In this document: piece after piece, positions 23,010-32,851 of the stretch
Layout of the letters: every line of letters starts with the position of its first letter
Numbering within the stretch: the first letter of the stretch is position 1
Assembly (NCBI GenBank): GCA_900169235.1
Contig: FWCC01000003.1
Location: forward strand, 186,001 to 250,000
Origin: Zarea fungicola
Taxonomy: Eukaryota; Ascomycota; Sordariomycetes; Hypocreales; Cordycipitaceae
Direction: 5' to 3'
DNA length: 64,000 bases
Program-made: the position numbers and the translations under genes
The notes under the pieces: generated by a model
The model's input: only the letters and a program-made list of their open reading frames with translations
Databases searched by the model: none
Told to the model about the DNA's origin: nothing

Positions 23010-26000
23010 TGTGGCTATAAATGTATGGGTAATTAATCAAGACGTAAATAGATGGCAACAGGTCTGTGTCCGGTCGAATGTGCAAAGGTTGATTCAGCTT
23101 CGAGGAGCTCGGGGTTCGTCTCGCAACATCCACGAGCACGCTGCTCAAGCGCGGGGAGCGTGGCGAGTGAGCAAAGACGCGCAATTCCGGAGAGATAGAC
23201 GACGTGGAATTTGAACGTATTTAAAACGGATCAGGTGTAGAAATCGGTAAAGCAATATGGTGGAAACGCCTCGTGGGTAGAAAGTCGTAGAGCAATGGAG
23301 AAATGGCGAAGGTTGGAGGTGCGAGTGATGAGCAAGGGGTGAGATGGAGTATGAGAGAGTGGTGTTTCGAAGCCTTGGGGGGGTACAAAGGAACTCTTTG
23401 GGGGGCGGTAGCACTGGCAGGTGAGGCAAAGCTGCCCGCTGACGCCGCTGAAGACTTCAGCAACGGCCCATTAAAAACCCGCTGTGTAGCCGCCCGTTGA
23501 GAGCTGGGGCGAAGCGGGTTTGATGGAAAAGCAGCAACGATTGGCCGCAGCAATCCCCTGTAATTTTCTGACCCCGCCAGCCCTGGGCGTTTCGCCGTGT
23601 CTCGTTGGATGGGGAATGAGGCCAGTCTGGGAAACCAGTGGTTCGATGTATATAACAGTGGCATCACGGACGCAAGAGACCCATTTGTATCGCAGGCGAG
23701 GATGCGAAGGGGGTTATAGATAATTACACATGCGTGCTATCCGGTTTGTCAGCCACTGTCGGACATTCCAAGTGCTAACTACGATACCAGTACTGACTGG
23801 CCCAGTGCAAGCGAACGTTGATCAAATATTATTTGTTATTATTTTCACGTACTTTTGTATTATAGCTTACCGAGGCGGTTCTATTAGCAGCGGATTTGGC
23901 TTACCATTGCTCCCGCATTGCTTGTACTGTACACAGTTGCAGGCCGTACAAGTTGAAACGCTCTAATCCATTTGGCCCGCACATCGGCCCCTGACAAGTT
24001 CTGGTGCTTGGACCCAATCGCCACCATTTGCGGCGTGTGGCGGATGACGATAAACATCAACACCTAGCTTCTGAAATGACTACGGGTGCAATAGTGATGG
24101 TTCGTGCGAACCGGCCTCATTCGCATCATTCATGCATAAACCAGGTGTTGGTTTCATGCCACTGAAAGCCGGGTCATCACCGAGAATCGCCGGCAGCGAG
24201 CACCGCAGCGTGCCGGAAATGGGGTCCTGCTAGATATGCATGCCTGATGATAGATGCATGGATATAACCAGAAATGGCTTTTAACAACGGAGAAATATGA
24301 ACAAAGTCCTACAGCTCCGATATGGGGATTTGCTTTCAACATCGAGCATCCACCGGTGTTAGTGCACACCAGTCAAAGTTGCATCGAAATACACGTTATC
24401 AGTGTCCAGGCGCCGCGCGCTTGGATTGATGAGGAATTATTGGAAACTCAAACAGAAATCCATTAAAATGGCGTCTGGGCATCGGGAAAACTCACCTGTG
24501 AGCACTTTTGATCTTTTTTTTTTTTTGCCTGCAGAATCCCCTATGCGCTCATACCTGTCACCCTTCTCTCATCGTCACACGAGGACGGGACGGTGATAGG
24601 TCCGAAACTTCACGAGATGAAACCTGCCATGTTTCGGCTAACGCCCCACTCGGCAGCTTTTTGCATCGACTGTCAGCCTCGATTTGGCTGCCAACTTGCG
24701 CGGATATGTGCTAAGTAAGAAACTTGTAGTCTCACAAACGGGTCCCTTGAATATGGTCATCAAAATGACGTAGCAAATTAATTGAAATCGAGAAAGAATG
24801 ACAAAAAAAACTTCCACCTGTCTGCTGAAGAATGGGTTGTCGTTCACCAAATATCTTGGTCCCGCGCTCCCATTCCCCCAGCACCACTGCCACCGCCGGT
24901 CAAGGCTGGTGGCTGTTTGAGCCCTGTCTGTACAACAAACAAATCTTCCCCATACGTCTAATTCGGTCGTTAGTTGACTGCAGGCACTTACAGCTACCCA
25001 CAAAAAGTCTGGATACANNNNNNNNNNNNNNNNNNNNNNNNNNNNNNNNNNNNNNNNNNNNNNNNNNNNNNNNNNNNNNNNNNNNNNNNNNNNNNNNNNN
25101 NNNNNNNNNNNNNNNNNNNNNNNNNNNNNNNNNNNNNNNNNNNNNNNNNNNNNNNNNNNNNNNNTGTGTACCCAGACTTTTTGTGGGAAGGTTTAGCATA
25201 GCCTCTCTTTTCTTTTCCTTTTTTCCCTTGTATATTCCACAGCATAATCTCTCAACTACACGTGCAACCTCAGCTACGTGTTTTACCCAACGCCTTACAA
25301 CGACAGTCTTGCTAAGCATCGGCTATCATGCAGACTTATTTTGCATAATTGTCCACCTTGCTAACGGCCTTTTATCCAGACATGTTTTTACTTTTTCTTT
25401 TCGGCGGCAACTTTCCAAGGCTACTTGCCCCAGTTGAATGTACATCAATAATTAGCCCCGTACTGGCCGGATCACCGTGTGACGGTTACAACTGGCCGCT
25501 TGGCTTTTTGTTTCGTTTCAGGTCGGGAAACACACAACCCAAAGTCGTGCCACGCGTAGCAATGTCTTACGCAGCCTCTCTTGGAGGGATTGATCCGCCA
25601 GTGCAATGCTTCGCAGAATGATATTACGTGTGTTTAGGTTCGGCCATCTGACCCATGGGCTCCTGTGACAGGATGCGAGCTGTCACGGCAGAAGAGCAGT
25701 GGATCATATTCGTACTATAGTTGGAGAGAGGCTCACCTAAGTATCTCATTCAGATCAGTTCACCAAAGCTTGAAACTGCATTGGCCCAAGACCCACGTGG
25801 CCCATGAACAAAGATGGTCGTCCTAGACACGACCACCTTATCTGAGGCTATCACCAATCCCATTGTAATCCATGCGGCGGCTGGGACGTTTTGCTGCTAT
25901 TCTACTAGTAAGTGACAGATAGACTGTTTTCCCTTCCCTCTGTTCTGGCAGGCCTAGCACCGTGCCTGCCGGACACCCTAGCAGGATTTACTGCTTGTCT

Positions 26001-26141
26001 TTTATTTTCCGTAGCTTTTGTTCCTCGAAATATCCCTGTGTCGTACTAATGCATCTATATAGAACTCATGACCCTTTTTTTTTCAAGTCCGTTTGCCCTA
26101 TTTTTACTCTTTTTTTCTTCATTTTCTCCATGGTTAGCATT
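23010..26141. other. 3.1-kb gene-free interval containing an assembly gap
   Basis: The first 600-700 bases are the promoter and leader of the MAPKKK gene. The rest has no convincing ORF. An N-run occupies 25018-25164 and is described separately. The last 200 bases, with T-rich tracts near 26070-26120, are the probable 3' UTR of the prephenate dehydratase gene. Confidence 0.55.
24997..25187. repeat. inverted repeat flanking a 147-N assembly gap
   Basis: The left arm, 24997-25017, begins CCCACAAAAAGTCTGG and runs to the first N. The right arm, 25167-25187, is its reverse complement with one mismatch in 21 bases. The unread 147 N separate the arms, so the repeat may continue inward. A terminal-inverted-repeat element or long hairpin would explain both the symmetry and the assembly failure (inference). 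No target-site duplication is evident just outside the arms. Confidence 0.75.
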
Positions 26142-27296
26142 TCAGTTGTATGTGTACCAGCTACCCAACCATCGGAGCCTATCTGCCATCTTTTCGATTT
26201 TGCTCAGCGCACCATTCACACGGCCATCTGGGTCATCCAGCTTGTGGCCCTCAAACTCAATAAAAATAATGTAGTGAAACGGGCCCAACAGGCTCGGCCG
26301 GCTATTGATGCTGGTCAGATCAAGCTGAAACTCGCGGAAGCAGCCGAGAATGTCGGCCAACGCGCCGGGGGCCTTGTGCTTCACAGTGAAGGTGACGAGA
26401 GACTTGGTCCCCGTCCGTTTCGCAGGATCCTGTCTGAGCGCGTAGGCAGTGGGGAGGGTGGGTTGCGTGCCGATGATGAGGAAGCGCGTCGTGTTATCAT
26501 CGCGGTCCTCGATGGACGCCGCCATAGTGTCCAGCTTGTATAACTCGCCAGCCAGTTGGCTCGAAATGGCGGCAGACTCGCCACTGGTGTCGGCGGCGAC
26601 AAATTCGGCGGCCTTGCTGGTAGAGCTGACCTCAACCTTAGTTGCATTCTTGAGATAGGTGGAGATGAATTTGCTGCATTGGCCAAAGGCTTGCGGGTGC
26701 GAGTACAGCTTCTTGATGTGGTCCAGGCTCGTCAGCGGCCTGCTCTTGGGCTTCGATGGGCTTGGGTCTGCTGCCGTCGGCGTAATTGTGCCGCTTGCTA
26801 TTTGCCCAGTAGGAAGAGCAGACGCATTGACGTTCTTGTGCCCCAGGAGCTGGTGATGCACGTCGACATACACCTCGCCGTTGACGTAAATGTCCTTGTA
26901 GCGGCCTTCTCTATCGGCAAGATCATCTAGTGTAAAGACGACAGACCCATTGGTTGAGTTTTCAATGGGAATGACTCCCAGAACAGCATTCTTGTCCTGT
27001 GTCTCATTGCATACATCTAACGGTCGTCGTGTTGGCAACGATTCGTGGTAGAAAAAGAAAGGAGCACATACCATCAATAGTAACGACGGGCCTCAAATAC
27101 CAAACAGCTTCAGAAAATGCTTGCAGGGTCGCCTGTATCATGAGCCAGACATTAGCCCCCGCACACGGAACTCGACGCTTACTTGGTGCCAGAAATTTTC
27201 GTAACCAGAATTGACGCATTCATGAACGCATACCTGCTGGGAATATGATGCAACTGGGCCCAGATAGGCTACTATGGGCTTGCTTTCGGATGCCAT
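26142..27296 (-). CDS. PHA2: prephenate dehydratase with C-terminal ACT domain
   Basis: Three exons, 27234-27296, 27072-27132 and 26142-27016, give 332 aa. The first two exons are only 63 and 61 nt and were found from frame and motif continuity: MASESKPIVAYLGPVASYSQQ joins to ATLQAF, then PVVTIDD joins to VCNETQ. The enzyme converts prephenate to phenylpyruvate in phenylalanine biosynthesis. The catalytic domain shows LGPVASYS, IENSTNGSVV, SHPQAFGQC and DNTTRFLIIG, whose Thr-Arg-Phe motif carries the essential Thr. An ACT domain follows from about TKSLVTFTVKHKAPGALADIL, with NSRP replacing the more usual ESRP. These two elements form the phenylalanine feedback site in relatives. The insert between ASGTITPT and PLTSLDHI is longer than in bacteria, as usual in fungi. 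Expected location is the cytosol. Confidence 0.94.
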
Positions 27297-29745
27297 GTGT
27301 AGAGTTTATATTCTTGGGAAGGATTGTGCAAGCTGGCCAACTGGTGCTGTTGTCATGGAGCTATTATCTGTTGGCGATGTCGGCGGGTTTTGGTCGTACA
27401 GAACGAAGCTACCCCCGCCAACCGGCCGAGCCCACTAAACTCAGCGCCATGCCAGATCGGCTGGTTCTGTCTTTGATCACTGACGATGAGGAAGCCAGAG
27501 AAGTGGGGCCAGCAGTCTTCAAAACGGCCACGCAACCTGGCAGTTGTGTGCGTAGATGGTAGTAAATCGAGTTTATATACAATGATTTGCTATAGCTCTA
27601 TGTGGGCTCAGAGTACTGGCGGCGTAATAAAGTGCCGACTTGAATCGTTCTGTTGGCGAGCGACTGAACCTGCAGGCTGCTAGATGAGGCGGCACCAGGT
27701 ACCTGTTGTATCGTTAATAGTATGTAGATTACGGTTCCTACTAGTACCTAGCGTCCGTGCAAAGCTACATGTGCGAGCAGCGTCGCCAGGTACTTTCAGC
27801 CCTTTGGCAGAGATTCTGGAGGTATTGGCTCCGCGAAGGCGGATACTGACTGGTCCAATGTTCGGCTGGAAGCACAGCCAGCTCATGTGGAAACGAGATG
27901 GGGCAACCGGAGGAAACTGCGCGGGAAAAGCCCTTGGTCAACTCGACAAGGGACTGAACATGGTAATTTGCCTTTTCGATTTTTATGGCGTGGAGTGGTG
28001 ACGTAGGTGTATAAAGTCCCTGTTGGCAACTTTGTATCATCTTGCCATCTCACAACGTAGAATTGCAACTCTAAAAGTCGTCGCTGTAACTACCTCTCTC
28101 TCTGTACTCGCTCGACAATCACCGAGGCGACAAATCACGCATCACTCCCAGAATCATAATTTCTTGCTCTGAAGGCGCTCTGACGGCATCCTCTCCTCAT
28201 TACTTCGAGACAGAAGGCATTTAAACGTCATGATGGAGAGAACTCAATTTCTCGGGCCCTCGGTAGTGGGCCTGGCTGTCCTTGCCCCTCCACACCTTGT
28301 CCGCTTCCTTGAAGCTCAGCCCCCTGTTGGTAGCTGTTTGTACTGGTTGACTGCTTGGCTGGTCACTGGCTTGTAGCTAGTAAACTTTTCTTGTCAACGC
28401 AGAGCAGGGTTTACTCGGTGCCTCCCCCGGAAGAGACAAAGAATTCCCTCACGCTATAGCAAGACACAGAAGGGTAGTGCAGGTTGTCGCGTGTCAGTTT
28501 CAGTGCGCTGGCGAACGGGACTCGATAAGCCAGGGATGAATATGTCGAACATGCATACAGATTCTGAGGCTTATGATCTTGGCCCCTCTAAAAGCAGTCT
28601 TCTGTTCTAGGCAAGTAGTACCGAAGCCACTCGCTGTACGGAGTACATCTGATTGAAAAGAATAAATGGCAAGACATGGCAAGCAAGCTGTCTTTCATGG
28701 CTACCAGCACTTTGAAATTAGCGTCTTGTGGCTTGCATGAACAGCACAGCAACACAGGCTGTCTGCCAGCATCATGTCTCTTTTTCTTTTTTTTTCTCTC
28801 TTGCCGACATGCCGTGCCTGCTGTTGGATGCAGAGCGCAGACCATGAAAAAAAGGTCCATGTACTATGTACTAACCAAAAAGTTACTTCCTGGCCGCTCT
28901 TGTCCCGCATCCAGCCTATCCAGAGCCGCGCCAGCCCACCCGTTTGCAAAGCCCGGTGCGGCTCCACTCCTCAACCAAGACTATTTTTGATTTTTTTGCC
29001 TCGTCGAAGCAACAAAGTTCCTTTTGGGCCTGGTCTTTACCTAGTTCCAAATTGCCCTGCATGTGTTGTCCCCAATCAAAGAGCCGCCGCAGCCCATGTA
29101 GTCTTGGATTTGGTGCCACAAAGGGGAGTCTTTTACCGGGGCAGAGCCTATGATCCTCAGCCAGGGCCTGTCTATGAGGTTGTCAGTACTCCGTAGCGGG
29201 GATTTGCGTCGCTGCTTTTGCAGATGTTTGGCTTTGGTGCTTGTGGTGGTACTTGGCAAACGATGGATGATGCTGGCAACGCTGTATTGCGGTGTTTTGA
29301 TTTGTTTCCAAGCACATTTTGTGTCGGTGAATCGCATATGGCTTCCGCAGCTTTTATACAAGATGATGCCATCCACAGAGTGCTCATGTAATCAACGAAA
29401 CTGACAGTACAAATTTAAATTAAAAGTATTATTCTACCTTGGAAGCATTCTCATTCAATAAAATCGCGCGACAGGCCGAAACTTTCGCTGTTCAAGTCGC
29501 TTGCCACAGTAAAAGCGGCAGCCGCCATGGAACCAAGGCATACAACAAACCATTTACCAGCAGGTACTTTGCAGCCTCTTGCTCCCGATGTCCCGATAGC
29601 CATTTAAAAGGTCCTAGTTTTCTCCAATCGATGGCCCGTTGTTGTTTCCCGCTCTCTTTTCCATTCTATTAGACTCTTGATAGTCATCTCGATACAGTGC
29701 TCCTGTTCTCGGTTCTTCGCCAAACAGTACCAAACAAAACAAACA
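27297..29745. other. 2.4-kb interval with one possible small transcription unit
   Basis: No large gene is seen. A clear TATAAAG lies at 28010-28016, followed by CT-rich leader-like sequence and an ATG at 28230. From there 48 codons are open to a TAG at 28374, or longer if a candidate intron starting at about 28330 is used. I do not recognise the peptide. The final 300 bases are the leader of the sulfotransferase-like gene. Confidence 0.4.
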
Positions 29746-31031
29746 ATGGCGCCTAAACCTATCTTCATGGTTACGCATCCGCGAGCCTGCTCGACAGCCT
29801 TTGAACGCGTATGTTTTCCTGGGGTTCAATTTCCTGGTGATTTGTCATACTCTACTGGATTGATGGCAACCATAAACGTTAATCTTCTGACTGACTTCTG
29901 GACGAATAGGTCTTCATGGCCCGTCGCGACATTCTTGAGTGCTCTCATGAGCCTTTTGCAGATGCCTTTTACTTGGGTCCAGAACTTATGAGTTCTCGCT
30001 TCAAAGATCAGAATGCCGACCGCGGCTCTCTGGGCATGTCTTGCTCTGATACTTACCAGTCCGTGCTGGGTAGATTTGCGGATATGCAGTCTCAGGTCAG
30101 TGATCTCCCATGAAGGCGCTTCCTTGCGCATCCACATACTGCCTCGCTTTAATATTATCCCCTGCACTTTGCCAGAGTGAATCACACTTCCTTGAAAGTT
30201 CTCAAGGGATGAACTTGCATAGAATCAACCAAGACACTGTTTAGCACTTCTGCCAATTTTTTTTCGAGGAAATACTGACCTCTCCGCAGGGAAAGCGCCT
30301 CTTCATCAAAGACATGGCATACTATCTCTTCCAGCCCGATCAACAGCCTACTGGTGTTGCCCCGTCTGTGAGCTCGAACGAGGAGCCTAACAACCCTACA
30401 GTGCTACCTCTCAATGTCCTAAAGAAGTTTCACTTCACGTTCCTCATCCGCCACCCCCGCCGCTCTATTCCCTCCTACTGGCGCTGCTGCCTCCCACCTC
30501 TCAGCGACAGAAATGGGTTCCCTTACTTCCTTCCCAATGAGGCTGGCTACGAAGAGCTTGTCCGCCTCTTTGACTTTCTCCTGGTGAATGGCATAATAGA
30601 TCAGGATCACCTTACTGTTCTGGACGCGGATGACCTCTTGGACAACCCGGAAAAAATGATTCGCGCGTTCTGTGAGCGAACGGGGATCGACTATTCGCCT
30701 CAAATGCTCGAATGGACCGAAGAAGACCGCAGCATTGCCATAAAGAAGTTTGCCAAGTTTGACGGCTTCCACGATGATTGCATTCGCTCTACGCGTCTCG
30801 AGGGCAGAAGTCATGCGCAGGTACGCTTTCTCCTTTGACAACCAATGACGCTTCCAAATTGACCAGCTGCTAATTACGGCACATGCAATACAGAAGGTAT
30901 CAACTGTTGAGTCTGAAAATGCGGAGTGGCTTAAGAAGTATGGGCCTGAGGCGCAAAAGATTATTCGCCAAACCGTAAATGATAATATCCCATACTATGA
31001 GTACTTGAAGAGGTTCACTCTGAAGTGCTGA
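29746..31031 (+). CDS. sulfotransferase-family P-loop protein
   Basis: Four exons, 29746-29808, 29910-30095, 30290-30820 and 30894-31031, all in phase, give 305 aa. The N-terminal MVTHPRACSTAFERVFM matches the 5'-phosphosulfate-binding loop of PAPS-dependent sulfotransferases (RxxSTxF). FLIRHPRRSIPSYWR fits the 3'-phosphate-binding strand and helix. The second intron, at 194 nt, is the longest in the gene. The family transfers sulfate from PAPS to small molecules, but many fungal members annotated only as P-loop NTPases have unknown acceptors. No signal peptide or membrane segment is visible. A tandem neighbour or biosynthetic partner is not seen: upstream is non-coding and downstream is the converging Mhr1 gene. 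Confidence 0.82.
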
Positions 31032-31443
31032 AGGTGGGATACAATACTCGCGAATTGGCGTTTTCACTGATTTTGTATTTTGGTTCAACTTGACAGCAGG
31101 CCTCTCCTACGCTACAACGTCAAAGCTGCAGGTCGGAAGTGCTCCTTGACTTGGCTCTTTAGTTGGCTTAAGTGGCACGCCTGCATTTTTGAAGGATTTC
31201 TGGGACGCATGAGGATATAGTCTGCGTCGATGGACCGCCAGAAATAATGTCTTCTTAGTATTACAATATTTGTTTGTCATTGCGCGCGCAGGTCACCCTA
31301 GCCGCGCATGACCGCTTTTGTACATGACCCATTCCGCCGTGTCTGTAGATGTTGTTACACAAGGGACCAGTGTCGCTCCAACGCCCCGCCCCCCAAAAAA
31401 CTGGTCTTTCAAGATGAAAAGAGTCATTTCATGAGAGAATGCC
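31032..31443. other. convergent 3' spacer (sulfotransferase-like / Mhr1)
   Basis: This 412-bp spacer between converging genes should hold both 3' ends. No other feature is seen. Confidence 0.5.
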
Positions 31444-32299
31444 TTAAGCAGCTGCTTCGGCCTCCGCAGGGAGATCGGTTCTGGCTGTCACAGCCTCTTC
31501 CTCCAGCAGTGTATGTGTGACATTCTCTGACCAAAGTTCGGCGTAGCCCATGTCCTGAACATCTGTCCAGTTGACCGTAACGCTCATTAGCACATCCGTG
31601 CCATGCTCAGTCGCCTCCTTGATTTTGTTTCCAGGTCCGGCGCCAGCCAGGACAGCCGCAATGTCGGCAACCGAGTTTGCCTTTTGCGCGTTAAGGGCCT
31701 TGGCGCGCTGGGCTTTGTCGCGCAATACCCGAAACTCCTGACCTTTGGCGGATCGTTGCGCAGCAGATCGATTTTCCGCTTCGGTGTATTCGAGGGGCTG
31801 CTTGTAGAGCGTGTCGTTGTCCCACGCGACCTCGTGCAGGTGCTTAAGCTCGCGCAGTTTCTGAAAAACAGTTCGCCCAACCGATCCAGAGCCCTTGGGT
31901 AACTCAATCTTGGCCATTGGTGCCCAGTAGTCCTTTCGTAGCTTTGCGGGTTTCGTCTTTTTGCCATTGTAGGGCAGCTGCTTCAAGTCGTGGAATCCCT
32001 GATCGCGAGTTAGCCAATTGTTACACTCTGCGCCACTACCAAAGAAACTTGATGTATTTTATAGCATCCGAATCAGTAGCGGAAGGGGAGGATATCCAGC
32101 ATACATCTAATTTGTCCTTGAAGCTGTAGATTATTTGGTCAGATCTGCGGTGTGCAAAGACCCAGATGTTCTCTCCATGGCCTTCCGGCCCCTGAAAGCC
32201 AATCAACTTCTTTGGCTTCTTTCCTCCGTGTACCTGGCGCAAACATAGTCGCGCAATGTCTGGTAATTGGCCCGCGCGGACCCTGTGTGTTGTGTTCAT
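31444..32299 (-). CDS. MHR1: mitochondrial ribosomal protein mL67 / Mhr1 homologue
   Basis: Two exons, 32105-32299 and 31444-31998, are joined in phase 0 across a 106-nt intron to give 249 aa. The motifs GHGENIWVFAHRRSDQIIYS, then FHDLKQLPYNGKKTKPAKLR and KDYWAPMAKIELP are hallmarks of the fungal Mhr1/mL67 family. The segment VFQKLRELKHLHEVAW and the later LNAQKANSVADIAAVLAG also fit. In yeast this protein is a structural component of the mitochondrial large ribosomal subunit and is also reported in mtDNA recombination. The N-terminus MNTTHRVRAGQLPDIARLCLRQ is basic and amphipathic, as in mitochondrial presequences. The C-terminus is acidic with a short EAEAAA tail. It diverges from Hsp98 across 552 bp. 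Confidence 0.88.
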
Positions 32300-32851
32300 T
32301 GTTGCTGTCGTTAGGCGTCACTCAATGGCTTGTTCAGTTGCTGCTAATCCGGAACTCCAGAAGTCACGGAAAAGTCCAATGCAGGCTGTCATGTGACCCA
32401 ACTTTGGCACGCCAGCTACTTTTTGGGGTTCAAGGGTTCTAGCGCCCGCTCCATTCACCTTGGAAATCAGGTGACGATAAGACGGACAAAGCCGCCAGAG
32501 CAAACACCGCTATAGCCTTAGCGCTAAAAATAGGTGAAGGCAGTTTCTTCTCCCCACTAAAACCTCCCGAAGCTTCCAGTGACATCACTCTGCTGCTCCC
32601 AGCTTCTGTACGTTTCTAGGTAGCTTCCAGGGTTTTGGAGGGGCTTGGAGTGTGGTCTGAGATTCGAGGCCGTCTACATTAAATTCTACCACATCAATCC
32701 GGTCTCGACCGCTACCCTTTTTCTCCTTCCTTCATTTCCCATTCATACACATCACAAACCTATTGCACATTGCATGCCAATCTCTATAATAGACTGAAAG
32801 TCTACTGGCTTGCACACTGAGCGCTATCCACAGACACAAAGTTCGTTCAAG
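32300..32851. promoter_or_regulatory. divergent Mhr1 / Hsp98 promoter with heat-shock-element-like sites
   Basis: The interval between two divergent starts contains several GAA/TTC modules. The best is GAAGCTTC at 32569-32576, a perfect head-to-head nGAAnnTTCn core. GAAGGCAGTTTCTTC lies just upstream near 32536, and a run of TTC units spaced about 10-11 bases extends to about 32630. Heat shock factor binds inverted or gapped nGAAn arrays, so control of the Hsp98 gene is likely. Whether Mhr1 responds too is unknown. Confidence 0.6.
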
